Source of the DNA: Novosphingobium sp. Chol11
GTDB taxonomy: Bacteria; Pseudomonadota; Alphaproteobacteria; Sphingomonadales; Sphingomonadaceae
DNA: 34,517 bases
Direction of reading: 5' to 3'
NCBI GenBank assembly: GCA_945906105.1
Contig: CAMDQO010000029.1
Span: 1 to 34,517, forward strand
Below, piece by piece: positions 1-9,298 of this stretch; positions within the stretch are counted from its first letter, which is position 1, and the number at the start of each line of letters is the position of its first letter. The notes under the pieces are model-generated. The model was not told the DNA's origin and did not search any database. It worked only from the letters and a program-made list of their open reading frames with translations. The position numbers were made by a program, and so were the translations under genes.

Positions 1-415
1 GGAAGATCGCCACGCCCAGCAGCCACACCATTTCACGCGGGGCTTTGTAAGAACCGTAATAAAAACCGCGGAAAATATGGAGATAGACCACCGCGAAGAA
101 AGCCGAAGCGCCATTGGCATGCGCATAGCGCATCATCCAGCCCCAGTTGACGTCACGCATGATATGCTCGGTCGAACCGAAAGCCATCGCGGAGTTACCG
201 GTATAATGCATGGCAAGAATCACGCCGGTGACGATCTGGACTACCAGGCAGAAACCGGCGAGAATGCCGAAATTCCAGAAATAGTTGAGGTTGCGCGGCA
301 CCGGATATCCGGCACCGATCGCACCATGGACAAGCCGTGGTAGCGGCAGCTTTTCATCCATCCACTGCATGAAGGGATGGCTTGGCTTATATTCGTTGGC
401 CCAGGGGAAGCTCAT
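1..415 (-). CDS. petB: Cytochrome b of the bc1 complex (partial, N-terminal 138 residues)
   Basis: Membrane subunit of ubiquinol-cytochrome c reductase, which passes electrons from ubiquinol through haems bL and bH. Only the N-terminal part is inside the window; the gene continues past position 1. The ATG at 415 gives a protein starting [12 protein letters not shown] hydrophobic helix follows at residues ~48-70 ([12 protein letters not shown]). The next helix carries the haem-ligand pattern RYAHANGAS...YLHIFRG, with His99 and His113 fourteen residues apart as expected for cytochrome b. The Rieske gene lies directly upstream with an 11-nt gap containing TGAGGA as ribosome-binding site, so the two are co-transcribed. 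The c1 gene would be expected beyond the window edge. Assignment is very secure. Confidence 0.96.
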   Translation of the reverse strand, partial: MSFPWANEYKPSHPFMQWMDEKLPLPRLVHGAIGAGYPVPRNLNYFWNFGILAGFCLVVQIVTGVILAMHYTGNSAMAFGSTEHIMRDVNWGWMMRYAHANGASAFFAVVYLHIFRGFYYGSYKAPREMVWLLGVAIF

Positions 416-426
416 GGTATCTGTCC

Positions 427-993
427 TCAGCCGATCTTGACGATGGTGTCAGAGGTGAATTCGTAATCCGGAACCACCAAGTTCTTTGGTGCCGGACCTT
501 TACGGATGCGTGCAGCGGTATCGTAGGATGAACCGTGGCAGGGGCAGAAATAGCCGCCAAATTCGCCCTTGACCTCACCCTCGCCAGAGCCCTGCGGGAC
601 ACAGCCGAGGTGGGTGCAGACGCCCATGGTGATTAGCCAGTTGGCTTTACCTTCCTTGGTGCGCTCAGCCAGCGTTTCGGGATCGCGCAGCGCGCTGACA
701 TCCACCTTGTTGGCCGCTTCAACTTCAGCGGGCGTCAGGTTGCGGATAAACAGTGGCTGCTTGCGGAACACCGCCTTGATCGTCTGGCCCGGCTGGATCG
801 CCGAGATATCGACCTCGGTCGAGCTTTCGGCCAGCACGTCAGCCGAGGCTGACATCTGGCTGATCAGCGGCACCAATGTGCCGACCGCGCCGACACCAGC
901 TGCGCTGACCGCGGCAATATTGATGAAGTCGCGCCGACGCACTCCTTCGGTCTCTAGACCGGCTGGAGCCGAAGCACCCGCATCTTGTGACAT
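427..993 (-). CDS. petA: Ubiquinol-cytochrome c reductase iron-sulfur (Rieske) subunit
   Basis: The 188-residue [2Fe-2S] subunit takes the first electron from ubiquinol at the periplasmic side of the inner membrane and passes it to cytochrome c1. The N-terminus has a twin-arginine motif (RRRDFIN, residues ~19-25) followed by a hydrophobic anchor (~27-45), typical of Rieske proteins exported by Tat and kept as a signal anchor. Cluster-binding boxes CTHLGC (126-131) and CPCHGS (150-155) supply two Cys and two His ligands plus the disulfide pair. I chose the ATG at 993 (MSQDAG) rather than an in-frame ATG at 1065, because homologs begin a few residues before the Tat motif. It is first in a petABC-type operon with cytochrome b downstream. 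Confidence 0.97.
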   Translation of the reverse strand: MSQDAGASAPAGLETEGVRRRDFINIAAVSAAGVGAVGTLVPLISQMSASADVLAESSTEVDISAIQPGQTIKAVFRKQPLFIRNLTPAEVEAANKVDVSALRDPETLAERTKEGKANWLITMGVCTHLGCVPQGSGEGEVKGEFGGYFCPCHGSSYDTAARIRKGPAPKNLVVPDYEFTSDTIVKIG

Positions 994-1024
994 GGTTGAC
1001 CTTGTCCTGTTCCAGCGACTCGAC

Positions 1025-1045
1025 ATCAGGTCAATTGAACCTGAT
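1025..1045. promoter_or_regulatory. Inverted repeat in the petA leader (possible operator)
   Basis: Seven-base arms ATCAGGT and ACCTGAT are perfectly complementary around a 7-nt spacer (CAATTGA). The site lies 32-52 nt upstream of the petA start, in the 219-bp gap between pgeF and petA. The spacing suits a dimeric regulator acting at the petABC promoter, but I recognise no specific regulator and cannot place -35/-10 boxes with confidence. The remainder of the gap (994-1212) shows no gene. Confidence 0.3.
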
Positions 1046-1212
1046 CCGAGCCGAAAACTCTTCACTAGTGCCTACCGGAGGCCCCCTCCTGCCAGTTTCG
1101 GGCGCGACTTTCCAGCCGTCCCGGCACCGACTTGGCGCGCTGATAGACGCGAAAATATGGCCTGCCAACCGCCTTTTTCAGCCTTTTGAACAGAGTCACC
1201 ATCAACGAGGCT

Positions 1213-1977
1213 TCAAAGCCCGATCAACGAGAACTGGCGGCCATAGTTTGCCTCGCCTCGATGCGTTGCCCGGCGGAAGGAATAGAAACGATCCGGCTGG
1301 GTGTAAGTATCGCAGCCAAGCCGCTCTACAGCGCAGATTTCTGCCGATTCCAGCCGGTGCGCGACATAGCCCTCAAGATCGAATTGCCAGTGCTCTGGTT
1401 TACCAGACGTGAAAAATTTCGCGTTGCCGGCAGCATGCTGAAAAAAGCGGGCGCGGAATGTTTCATCCACCTCATAACTCACTCCGGCGATGCACGGTCC
1501 AATCGCTGCGACGATCCTTGATCGTGCTGCACCCAGCGCTTCCATCGCGGCGATAGTGTGATCGGTAACCCCGGAAATCGCGCCTTTCCATCCGGCATGA
1601 GCCGCCCCGATCACCCCCGCCGCCTTATCAGCCAGAAGCACCGGGGCGCAATCGGCGGTGACGATGCCAAGCAGCAGGCCGGGCAGGTTGGTCACCATGG
1701 CATCGGCATGGGGGCGCTCTGCATCGGGCCAGGGTTCCGTTACCATAACGCAATCGGGAGAATGGACCTGATAGACAGTTGCCAGTCGCGCTCCCGGTAA
1801 AACGGCAGCACCCGCACGGGCGCGATTCTCGGCCACGGCCTCACTATCATCGCCCGCGCCGAGCCCGACATTGAGGCCGGCGACTTCACCAACTGAAACG
1901 CCGCCGCTCTTGCCAAGAAAGCCGTGCGCAACACCGGACAACAGCCCGGCGGTGATGACTTCAGGCAGATCAGCCAA
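1213..1977 (-). CDS. pgeF: Peptidoglycan editing factor / YfiH-type (former laccase-domain) protein
   Basis: 254-residue cytoplasmic protein of the YfiH/DUF152 family. Members were once called polyphenol oxidases; PgeF of E. coli removes wrongly incorporated L-Ser from peptidoglycan precursors. Family motifs seen: YQVHSPDC (~70), TADCAPVLLA (~105-114), HAGWKG (~127-132) and AIGPCIAGVSYEV (~158-170). These hold the conserved His/Cys/His metal-site residues. The start is a TTG at 1977 overlapping the pepN stop by 8 bp (pepN ends ...CTTGGCTGA), which implies translational coupling. No in-frame ATG lies before the first conserved block, so the TTG start is likely but not proven. Substrate in this organism is inferred from the family only. 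Confidence 0.9.
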   Translation of the reverse strand: MADLPEVITAGLLSGVAHGFLGKSGGVSVGEVAGLNVGLGAGDDSEAVAENRARAGAAVLPGARLATVYQVHSPDCVMVTEPWPDAERPHADAMVTNLPGLLLGIVTADCAPVLLADKAAGVIGAAHAGWKGAISGVTDHTIAAMEALGAARSRIVAAIGPCIAGVSYEVDETFRARFFQHAAGNAKFFTSGKPEHWQFDLEGYVAHRLESAEICAVERLGCDTYTQPDRFYSFRRATHRGEANYGRQFSLIGL

Positions 1978-4591
1978 GGCTCTTGCTCACCTGCTCAAAG
2001 GAATCGCGCGAAAGATTCGGCGCAGCGGCAATCCGCTCCAATTCGCCGCGCATCATATCCGAGCTGCCTTTCTCGATCCGCCGCCAACGCCCCAGAGGAG
2101 CGACGAATCGCGCCGCCGTCTGAGCATTGACAGGGTCGAGCGCGAGGATGAGATCGGCGATCATCCGGTAGCCCTCACCCGAAACGTCATGAAATGCGTG
2201 CGCGTTGGCAGCGAGTGCCATGTAGAGCGAACGCACCCGGTTGGGGTTGTGGATCGTGAAATCCGGATGCTCTGTCAAAACCCGAGCATGATCCAACGCG
2301 GCCTTATGCATTGAACCGGCCTGGAGCGAGAACCACTTGTCGATGACCAGCACATTACCGGTGTATCGCGCATGGAAATCGGCCAGCTTTTCATTGCGCG
2401 CCGGGCAATCAAGCGAACACAGCGCCATCAGCGCGCCTTGACGGTCTGTCATATTGTTCGCCGCATCATATTGCGCGGCAGCACGGATCGCCGCCTCTTC
2501 CGGCGCACCTGCGGCGAGATAGACCAACGCCTGCGTCTTGACCTTTCGTGCCCCGCGCGCCTCCGCCTCCAAGCTATAGGGCACGGAGCTGGCACGATCA
2601 TGGAGCGCGGTGAAACGATCTTGCAACGCTGAACCCAGCCAGCCTTTGAGCGCCTCACGCTCGCGCCAGATCGCCTGCGGATCTGCTAGCGAGATCTGTT
2701 CGGCAAGGTATGATTCGCCCGGCAGGATCAGCAACTCGCCTCGCATCAGATCATCCAAAGCGGCATCATCGAGCACCGCGGCAATCGCCTTGCCAATCGC
2801 CTCGCGTCCGACAGCCTGCTTGCCTTCAGCCAGCCTGCCGCCGAGAACCTCGACCAGATGCTGCACGATCAGGCTTTGCAGCGCTTCATAGCGGGCAAAG
2901 GGATCGTCATCATGGGCGGCAAGGAAGACGAGGTCAGCTTCTGATTGACCAGCGTCAATCGCCACGGGCGCGGAGAAGCCACGGTTGATCGAGAGCACTG
3001 GCCGCCGGGCAAAGCCGGGGAAACTGCAACTGACCTCGGGCTTGTCGAGCATGACGAGCTGCTCGCCTCCATGCTTGCCACTCACCGAATCGAACAAGGC
3101 CAAGCGCAGCGGGATCGGCATCGGCTGCTTCACTGGCTGACCGGGGGTGGCAGACATCTGCTGCGTTAGATGCAGCGTTGCGACATCGCCATCGTGAACT
3201 AGCCGCGCGGTGACTTTTGGCGTTCCGGCTTGTGAGTACCAAAGGCGGAACTGTGTCAGGTCGAGCCCGGCACCCTGCTCGATTGCCCTGACAAAATCCT
3301 CGCAAGTCGCCGCCTCGCCGTCGTGGCGGGCAAAATAGAGGTCGGTGCCTTTGCGGAACCGCTCCGGTCCGGCCCCAAAATTGGCCATAGTGCGCATCAT
3401 GCGGATCACCTCTGCGCCCTTGTTATAGACGGTCGAGGTGTAGAAGTTCGAGATTTCCTGATAGGCATCGGGCCGGATCGGGTGGGCCAATGGGCCGGAA
3501 TCTTCAGGAAATTGCGCCGCGCGCAGCACCCGCACATCCTCGATCCGCTTGACCGGTTCACTGCCCATGGCGGCGCTGAACAACTGGTCACGCAGCACGG
3601 TGAAGCCTTCCTTCAGGCTCAGCTGGAACCAGTCACGACAGGTAATGCGGTTTCCCGACCAGTTGTGGAAATATTCGTGGCCGATCACCCCTTCGACGCC
3701 GTCATAATCGCCGTCAGTAGCGGTTTCGGGGTCAGCCAGCACATAGCGCGTGTTGAAGACGTTGAGTCCCTTGTTCTCCATCGCACCCATGTTGAAATCT
3801 GAAACGGCGACCACATTGAACAGGTCAAGATCGTATTCACGCCCGAACGCTTCCTCGTCCCATTTCATCGAATTGATCAGGCTGCGCATGGCGTGGTGCG
3901 TGCGATCCTCGTCACCGGACCGGACCCAGATGCCGAGTTCGACCTTGCGGCCGGACATGGTCGTGAAGATGTCCTTGGTGGCGACGAGATCGCCAGCCAC
4001 CAGAGCGAAGAGATAAGCCGGCTTGGGCCAGGGATCGTGCCATTCTGCCCAGTGTGAGCCGCCCTCACCCTCACCGCTGGCAGTCATGTTACCGTTGGAC
4101 AGCAAGATCGGAAACGCGGCCTTCCCGCCGCTCATCCGAACGCGGTAGATCGAGAGCACATCGGGCCGATCGGGGAAAAAGGTGATACGGCGAAAGCCCT
4201 CAGCCTCGCATTGGGTGCACAGCATCTCGTTCGAGGCATAGAGTCCCATCAGCTGCGAATTGCCCACCGGGTTTATCACGGTTTCGATCACGATTTCATG
4301 CACATCGTTTGCCAGATCGATCAGCAGATCATCACCGTCCATGCGCCAGCCATTGCTCGGCAAGCCATCAACCCAGACCGACAGCGCGGCGATGCCATCG
4401 CCATTGAGGCGGATCGCCGGTTCGGCCTCCGCATCCGGATTGCGGCTTACGGAAAGCTTTGATTTCACCCGTGTCGTATCAAGCCCCAATGCAAAATTGA
4501 GGCTGACTTCCGGCACCAGCCATGCAGGTGGGCGATAGTCTTCGCGGCGGATGACGGGTGGCGGGGTGGTGGCTACGGGGTGAATGTCCAT
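1970..4591 (-). CDS. pepN: Aminopeptidase N (M1 zinc metallopeptidase)
   Basis: Cytoplasmic enzyme releasing N-terminal residues from peptides; 873 residues, the usual length for bacterial PepN. The exopeptidase motif GAMEN is at ~269-273. The zinc site is HEYFH (His305, His309) with the third ligand Glu328, giving HExxH-x18-E. The C-terminal half is the long alpha-helical DUF3458-type domain. The ATG at 4591 (MDIHPVA) was preferred over in-frame ATGs at 4612 and 4600 because an AAAGGA box lies 8 nt before it. The gene is followed by an overlapping pgeF. Its 5' end is divergent from, and within about 60 bp of, the SDR gene on the plus strand. Confidence 0.96.
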   Translation of the reverse strand: MDIHPVATTPPPVIRREDYRPPAWLVPEVSLNFALGLDTTRVKSKLSVSRNPDAEAEPAIRLNGDGIAALSVWVDGLPSNGWRMDGDDLLIDLANDVHEIVIETVINPVGNSQLMGLYASNEMLCTQCEAEGFRRITFFPDRPDVLSIYRVRMSGGKAAFPILLSNGNMTASGEGEGGSHWAEWHDPWPKPAYLFALVAGDLVATKDIFTTMSGRKVELGIWVRSGDEDRTHHAMRSLINSMKWDEEAFGREYDLDLFNVVAVSDFNMGAMENKGLNVFNTRYVLADPETATDGDYDGVEGVIGHEYFHNWSGNRITCRDWFQLSLKEGFTVLRDQLFSAAMGSEPVKRIEDVRVLRAAQFPEDSGPLAHPIRPDAYQEISNFYTSTVYNKGAEVIRMMRTMANFGAGPERFRKGTDLYFARHDGEAATCEDFVRAIEQGAGLDLTQFRLWYSQAGTPKVTARLVHDGDVATLHLTQQMSATPGQPVKQPMPIPLRLALFDSVSGKHGGEQLVMLDKPEVSCSFPGFARRPVLSINRGFSAPVAIDAGQSEADLVFLAAHDDDPFARYEALQSLIVQHLVEVLGGRLAEGKQAVGREAIGKAIAAVLDDAALDDLMRGELLILPGESYLAEQISLADPQAIWREREALKGWLGSALQDRFTALHDRASSVPYSLEAEARGARKVKTQALVYLAAGAPEEAAIRAAAQYDAANNMTDRQGALMALCSLDCPARNEKLADFHARYTGNVLVIDKWFSLQAGSMHKAALDHARVLTEHPDFTIHNPNRVRSLYMALAANAHAFHDVSGEGYRMIADLILALDPVNAQTAARFVAPLGRWRRIEKGSSDMMRGELERIAAAPNLSRDSFEQVSKSLG

Positions 4592-4646
4592 AAGCAGCAT
4601 CCTTTGCCCCATTTGCGAATGCCCGTCACCCGGCTATCGACGAGGC

Positions 4647-5444
4647 GTGTCCCGTCTATTCATCTTTGGCCTTGGCTACAGCGCGCGCTTCATCGAAGCC
4701 GCTTTCGCCGCATGCGGCTGGGAAGTTATCTCCACCGGGCGCGAGGGCACGCTGTCGTTTGACGACGAGGCCAATGTGTGCGCCGCACTCGCGGATTCCA
4801 GCCATATTCTCTCCTCCATCCCGCCATCGGGCGAGGGGTTTGATCCAGTGCTCGAACGTTATGGAGCAGCGCTTTATGGCAAGTGGCTGGGCTATCTTTC
4901 CTCGACCGGAGTCTATGGCGATTGCGGCGGCGCATGGGTCGACGAAACGGCACAGGTTGTTGGTGCGGGGGGCGCCGGCAGGCGCACAGCACGGGCTGAC
5001 TGCGACACCGAGTGGCTAAAGCGCGGCGCGCGGGTACTGCGCCTGCCGGGCATTTACGGGCCGGGCCGCAGCGCGTTGGATCGGGTGCGTGAAGGCAAGG
5101 TCAAGCGCATTGATGTGCCCGGGCAAGTGTTCAGCCGGGTCCATGTTGAGGACATCGCTGAGGGCGTTCTGGCGTCGATCGATGCGCCGCCCGGTGCCTA
5201 CAATCTCGCCGATGATCTGCCTTGCAGCCAGAACGCGGTGATCGCGCAAGCCTGCCATCTGCTGGGCATAGCAACACCGCCGCTGCTTTCGCTCGAAGAG
5301 GCGCAGCTTTCGCCCATGGCGCGTGCATTTTATGCCGAGAACCGGCGAGTGGCGAATGGCAAGGCGAAACGCTTGCTGGGCTGGGGCCCGCGCTATCCCA
5401 CTTTTCGCGAGGGGTTAGCCGCGATTCTTGCCGCTGGCGGATAG
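4647..5444 (+). CDS. NAD-dependent epimerase/dehydratase-like SDR protein (YeeZ-type)
   Basis: Extended-SDR/atypical epimerase family protein of about 265 residues. The N-terminal strand and glycine motif SRLFIFGLGYSARFIE fit a Rossmann fold with the shortened GxGxxA/S pattern of YeeZ/'SDR family oxidoreductase' proteins. Further family features are SSTGVYGDCGG (active-site Tyr region) and VLRLPGIYGPGRSALDRV, with VHVEDIAEGVLAS before the C-terminal substrate lobe. The GTG at 4647 is chosen because it sits right at the first beta strand; an in-frame ATG at 4584 would add 21 unlikely residues antisense to the pepN start. The 3' end overlaps the convergent DMT transporter by 30 bp. Substrate unknown. 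Confidence 0.82.
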   Translation: MSRLFIFGLGYSARFIEAAFAACGWEVISTGREGTLSFDDEANVCAALADSSHILSSIPPSGEGFDPVLERYGAALYGKWLGYLSSTGVYGDCGGAWVDETAQVVGAGGAGRRTARADCDTEWLKRGARVLRLPGIYGPGRSALDRVREGKVKRIDVPGQVFSRVHVEDIAEGVLASIDAPPGAYNLADDLPCSQNAVIAQACHLLGIATPPLLSLEEAQLSPMARAFYAENRRVANGKAKRLLGWGPRYPTFREGLAAILAAGG

Positions 5445-6335
5445 CGCGATCAACAGTCCGGTCATCGCTACAACGGCACCTGCGACAGCCAGCAAGCTCC
5501 AGCGATAGCCTTCGAACATTGTCGATAACCCCATAGCGATCACCGGAACCAGCACGCCATTATAGGCCGCCCGGCCAGCACCCATCGTGCGGATCAGGCC
5601 GAAATAGAGCGGGAATGTCACCACCGAGCCGATCAGCGCAAGATAGACAATCCCGGCGAAATACTGCGGCCGCGGATCGAACTGTGGCGGGCCGGAGATG
5701 ATCCACGACAGAACGATATTGGCAACTGTCCCCCAGATCATCGCCCAGGCAAGCAGAGGAATGACGGGCATGCGCCGCGCCTGCTCTGTCGCCTGCAGGA
5801 CATTGCCAATCGAGGCGGAGAGCAGCGCACATATGATGAAGCCAATGCCCAGCAAAACCGAGGCCTGTGCAGAACCATCAAGGGGTGCGATGCGATATTC
5901 GTGAAGCAGCAGCAAGCCGATCCCGGTAATGGCAACGAGCGATCCCAGCAGAAATCGTCCGCTCAGTTTGGTGCCAAGAAATAGACGTGAAAACAGGGCA
6001 TTGGGCACCAGAAGCATAGCAAAGAGCACGGCAACGATGCCGGATGTCAGGTAGTGCTCAGCTCGATAGACAAACTGAAAATTCAGGCAAAACTGCGGCA
6101 CTCCCACCAGCAGCGCCAACCGCTGGCCGCCGAGGGGCAAGCGCAGCGATTCGCCGCGGAAATGCGCAAGAATCACCATACCGAAGCTGGCCAGAAGGAA
6201 GCGCCAAGTCACTGACCAACCGGGCGGAACCGCGCTGATCTGGTCCTTGATCACCAGCCAGGTCGAGCCCCAGATCAGGGCGACCAGCAGGAAGGGCAGC
6301 AGCGCGCCTGAACGGATGGAACGAGCAGAGTTCAC
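5415..6335 (-). CDS. DMT-superfamily (EamA) transporter
   Basis: Inner-membrane protein of 306 residues with about ten hydrophobic segments arranged as two EamA repeats. The first helix has the diagnostic LVALIWGSTWLVIKDQ. Family members export amino acids, drugs or metabolites by proton exchange; the substrate cannot be read from sequence. The GTG start at 6335 overlaps the stop of the threonine aldolase gene (GTGA), so the two are translationally coupled. This makes export of an amino acid or amino-acid product a reasonable but unproven guess. The 3' end overlaps the convergent SDR gene. Confidence 0.88.
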   Translation of the reverse strand: MNSARSIRSGALLPFLLVALIWGSTWLVIKDQISAVPPGWSVTWRFLLASFGMVILAHFRGESLRLPLGGQRLALLVGVPQFCLNFQFVYRAEHYLTSGIVAVLFAMLLVPNALFSRLFLGTKLSGRFLLGSLVAITGIGLLLLHEYRIAPLDGSAQASVLLGIGFIICALLSASIGNVLQATEQARRMPVIPLLAWAMIWGTVANIVLSWIISGPPQFDPRPQYFAGIVYLALIGSVVTFPLYFGLIRTMGAGRAAYNGVLVPVIAMGLSTMFEGYRWSLLAVAGAVVAMTGLLIALSASGKNRG

Positions 6336-7339
6336 AGCGCGGATATTGCCCGAAAAAGCGCGCTGACATCGCCCGGTTCACTGCACCAACTTGTCACGAA
6401 ACGCGCCGCGTCATCGCCCCAATCATAGAATGTAAAGCCTTGAGAACGCAGTGCTTCACGCTCTTGTGCAGTCGTGGTCACGAACATCTCGTTGGCCTCC
6501 ACCGGATGCAGCAGACGCGCGCCACAAGCCCCGGCAATCTCCTGCGCTGCACCATTGGCGGCGCGGGCATTGGTGAGCCAGAGATTGCCCTCCAGCATGC
6601 AAAGAATCTGCGCGGCAAGAAAGCGGCCTTTTGATTGCAAATGCCCCGCCCGTTTGCGGCGGTAACGCACTGTATCGGCTAGACTTTCATCGAAGAAAAC
6701 AATCGCTTCTGCCCCCATCCCGCCGTTCTTGACGAAACCGAAGCACAAGGCATCTACACCGGCACTGCAAGTCACTGCAGCGGCACTGCAACCAAGGTGC
6801 GCGACGGCATTGGCAAAGCGCGCGCCATCCATGTGCAGTTTCAGCCCGCGCGACTTGGCAAAGGTTCCGATGGCAGCCACTTCATCGGGGCGATAAGCGC
6901 GGCCATATTCGCTCGCCTGGGTGATCGATATGGCATGCGGCTGGACCTGATGAACATCGTCGCGGATCGGATCAATCACCGCTGCGATTGCTTCGGGTGT
7001 GATCTTCGCCCCTTCGCCATCGGCGAGCATCAGCTTGGCCCCGTGGAGATAAAAGCCCGGCGCTCCGGCCTCGTCCATTTCGATATGCGCCTCGCGGTGG
7101 CAGACCACTCCGCCGTGCGGCGGCACCATCGGGCTAAGCGCAAGACAATTGGCCGCCGTTCCCGTCGCCGCCCACAGCGCTACGCAGGGCTGACCGAACA
7201 GGTCCGAGAATGCCGCATCCAGCCGCTGGCTCAGCCCATCGCCATCATAAGGCGCATCGGGCGCATCGGCGGCCTGCATGGCTGCCCAGACGGCTGGATG
7301 GACGCGGGCGGCATTGTCTGAGGTGAATTGCATGACCAT
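6332..7339 (-). CDS. ltaE: Low-specificity threonine aldolase-type PLP enzyme
   Basis: PLP-dependent beta-eliminating lyase of fold type I, 335 residues, cleaving L-threonine/allo-threonine to glycine and acetaldehyde. Motifs seen: the N-terminal FTSDNAARVHP; ATGTAANCLAL (~58-68), which binds the cofactor phosphate; HREAHIEMDEAGAP; LHMDGARFANA (~168-178), with the Asp that pairs with the pyridine nitrogen; and FVKNGG with Lys204 as Schiff-base lysine. The ATG at 7339 (another two codons later) is chosen because the conserved N-terminus starts there; upstream extensions run toward the divergent GNAT gene. It is co-transcribed with the EamA transporter. Broad-specificity activity is family knowledge. 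Confidence 0.9.
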   Translation of the reverse strand: MVMQFTSDNAARVHPAVWAAMQAADAPDAPYDGDGLSQRLDAAFSDLFGQPCVALWAATGTAANCLALSPMVPPHGGVVCHREAHIEMDEAGAPGFYLHGAKLMLADGEGAKITPEAIAAVIDPIRDDVHQVQPHAISITQASEYGRAYRPDEVAAIGTFAKSRGLKLHMDGARFANAVAHLGCSAAAVTCSAGVDALCFGFVKNGGMGAEAIVFFDESLADTVRYRRKRAGHLQSKGRFLAAQILCMLEGNLWLTNARAANGAAQEIAGACGARLLHPVEANEMFVTTTAQEREALRSQGFTFYDWGDDAARFVTSWCSEPGDVSALFRAISAL

Positions 7340-7400
7340 ATCGCGATTGCCGATGAACAGTCCAAGGTCAACATCAGTCGTGAATTTGAAGGAACACCGC

Positions 7401-7691
7401 ATGGAAGCCCTCACCATTACCCGCCACGGCAGCGATCATGCTGGGGAATATCACGCTCATATCGAAGGCAGTGATCACATCGGCCGCCTGATCTGGACGC
7501 AGCGCGGCAATATCAGGAGCGCGGACAGCACGCAGGTTCCACCCGAACTGGGCGGCAAAGGCATTGCCGGCAAGCTGGTCGAGGCGCTGATGGCTGATGC
7601 CACGGCACAGGGCTTCAAGGTGAAACCGGCCTGCAGCTATGTCGCCAAGGCATTTGAGAAACACCCGGAATGGGAAGCGCTCAAAGCCTAA
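7401..7691 (+). CDS. Small GNAT-family N-acetyltransferase (COG2388/YjdJ type)
   Basis: 96-residue minimal acetyltransferase domain. The acetyl-CoA pyrophosphate loop is visible as PPELGGKGIAGKLVEALM (~52-69), followed by the C-terminal KVKPACSYVAKAFEKHPEW, which is the signature end of the short YjdJ/COG2388 GNATs. An AAGGA box lies 7 nt before the ATG at 7401. It is divergent from ltaE. The acceptor substrate is not known for most of this group. Confidence 0.85.
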   Translation: MEALTITRHGSDHAGEYHAHIEGSDHIGRLIWTQRGNIRSADSTQVPPELGGKGIAGKLVEALMADATAQGFKVKPACSYVAKAFEKHPEWEALKA

Positions 7692-7724
7692 AGCCTTCGC
7701 GCTCACCAGAAAGGGTGATGGAAA

Positions 7725-7799
<75 letters not shown>

Positions 7800-7923
7800 C
7801 AACCATTTCATCGCTGAAGTCCGCGTGGTGAGCGGGTCAGCAGGGGCGCGCTATTGGCTGCGGCCCTGTGCTTTGTCAAGGACGGGCTTGAGCAGGACGC
7901 AACTTCGCTGCAAGGACTCGCTG

Positions 7924-8076
7924 ATGACCGACGAGAAGAACTTGACCCGCGAAGAACGCCTTGCCGCGAAGCTACGTGAAAATCTGAAGCGGCGTAAAGC
8001 GCAGGCGCGCGAACTCGACTGCAGCAGCGGCGATGAAGCCGCAGCGCCCCTTCCCAAACAGCCTCTCAGCCGCTAG
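7924..8076 (+). CDS. Small basic helical protein, conserved in alphaproteobacteria
   Basis: 50 residues starting MTDEKNLTREERLAAK, followed by the basic helix LRENLKRRKAQAR and a loose acidic/Pro tail. I recognise it as a small conserved alphaproteobacterial protein of unknown role; the Arg/Lys-rich amphipathic helix could bind nucleic acid or another protein. An AAGGA box lies 7 nt before the ATG at 7924, which supports this start over an ATG at 7825. The next gene is gpmA, 38 nt downstream, so they may share a transcript. Confidence 0.7.
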   Translation: MTDEKNLTREERLAAKLRENLKRRKAQARELDCSSGDEAAAPLPKQPLSR

Positions 8077-8114
8077 GGGCGGCGCTTCTTTGCGAACCGG
8101 GAGTTTTGCGCAAC

Positions 8115-8801
8115 GTGCCTCGCCTGATCCTTGTCCGTCATGGCCAAAGCCAGTGGAATCTTGAGAACCGTTTTACCGGCTGGTGGGACGTCGATCTGAC
8201 CACCAAGGGTGAAGAAGAAGCCCGCGCTGCTGGCAAATTGCTGGCTGAAAAGGGCATAGCCCCCACCGTTGCCTTCACCTCATTCCAGACCCGCGCGATT
8301 CGCACGTTGCACTTCGCGCTGGAAAGCTGCGGTCGTCTGTGGATTCCCGAAACCAAGGACTGGCGACTGAACGAGCGCCACTATGGCGGCCTTACCGGGC
8401 TCGACAAGGCTGAGACTGCTGCCAAGCACGGCGACGATCAGGTCAAGATCTGGCGCCGCAGTTTCGATATTCCGCCACCGGTGCTCGATAGAGGATCGGA
8501 ATTCGATCTGGGCAAAGACCCGCGTTATGCCGGGATCGCCATTCCGCAGGCCGAGAGCCTGAAAGACACCATCGCCCGCGTGCTGCCGTACTATGAAAGC
8601 GCCATCATCCCGCAGCTGCGCGCTGGCGAGACAGTGCTGGTTTCCGCCCATGGCAACAGCCTGCGCGCGCTGGTGAAGCACTTGTCGGGCATTTCCGACG
8701 ATGAAATCACCGGACTTGAAATCCCGACCGGTCAGCCGATTGTCTATGAGCTGGACGACAATCTGCACGCGATCGAGCGCTATTATCTGTCGGAGCGTTG
8801 A
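8115..8801 (+). CDS. gpmA: 2,3-bisphosphoglycerate-dependent phosphoglycerate mutase
   Basis: Glycolytic/gluconeogenic enzyme interconverting 3- and 2-phosphoglycerate, 228 residues. The phosphohistidine loop RHGQSQWN is near the N-terminus (His9). [35 protein letters not shown] and the second catalytic His in [15 protein letters not shown] complete the dPGM pattern. I chose GTG at 8115, 11 nt after GGGAG; an in-frame TTG at 8106 is too close to that box. purE follows with only a 2-nt gap. Confidence 0.95.
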   Translation: MPRLILVRHGQSQWNLENRFTGWWDVDLTTKGEEEARAAGKLLAEKGIAPTVAFTSFQTRAIRTLHFALESCGRLWIPETKDWRLNERHYGGLTGLDKAETAAKHGDDQVKIWRRSFDIPPPVLDRGSEFDLGKDPRYAGIAIPQAESLKDTIARVLPYYESAIIPQLRAGETVLVSAHGNSLRALVKHLSGISDDEITGLEIPTGQPIVYELDDNLHAIERYYLSER

Positions 8802-8803
8802 CC

Positions 8804-9295
8804 ATGCCGAATCGCGCTTCAGCCCCTGTTGCTATCGTGATGGGCAGCCAGTCTGACTGGGCGACGATGAAGTGCGCGGCAGAGGCGCTTGAGAAACTGG
8901 GCGTGGCGCATGATGTGCGGATCGTTTCGGCGCACCGCACGCCTGACCGTCTGGTCGATTTCGCCAAGGGTGCCGAAGCTGAAGGTTTCAAGGTGATCAT
9001 CGCCGGCGCAGGCGGCGCTGCGCACTTGCCGGGCATGGTCGCCAGTATGACCCATATCCCGGTGCTGGGTGTGCCGGTGCAAAGCCGCGCATTGTCAGGG
9101 CAGGACAGCCTGCTTTCCATCGTCCAGATGCCTGCCGGAATCCCGGTTGGCACGCTAGCGATTGGCGAGGCCGGGGCGACCAATGCCGGGCTGCTGGCAG
9201 CGGCGATTCTGGCCAACAACGATCCGGAACTGGCGACCCGCCTCAAGGCCTACCGCGCTGCGCAATCGGCGGGCGTGGCTGAGCGGCCAAGCTGA
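8804..9295 (+). CDS. purE: 5-(carboxyamino)imidazole ribonucleotide mutase
   Basis: Converts N5-CAIR to CAIR in purine synthesis, acting after PurK. 163 residues, normal for class I PurE. Visible motifs: [10 protein letters not shown] (CAIR phosphate loop), [10 protein letters not shown] with the catalytic His, [15 protein letters not shown] and [25 protein letters not shown] at 8804 is preferred over a TTG two codons earlier. purK starts 3 nt after the stop, forming the usual purEK pair. Confidence 0.97.
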   Translation: MPNRASAPVAIVMGSQSDWATMKCAAEALEKLGVAHDVRIVSAHRTPDRLVDFAKGAEAEGFKVIIAGAGGAAHLPGMVASMTHIPVLGVPVQSRALSGQDSLLSIVQMPAGIPVGTLAIGEAGATNAGLLAAAILANNDPELATRLKAYRAAQSAGVAERPS

Positions 9296-9298
9296 GAG

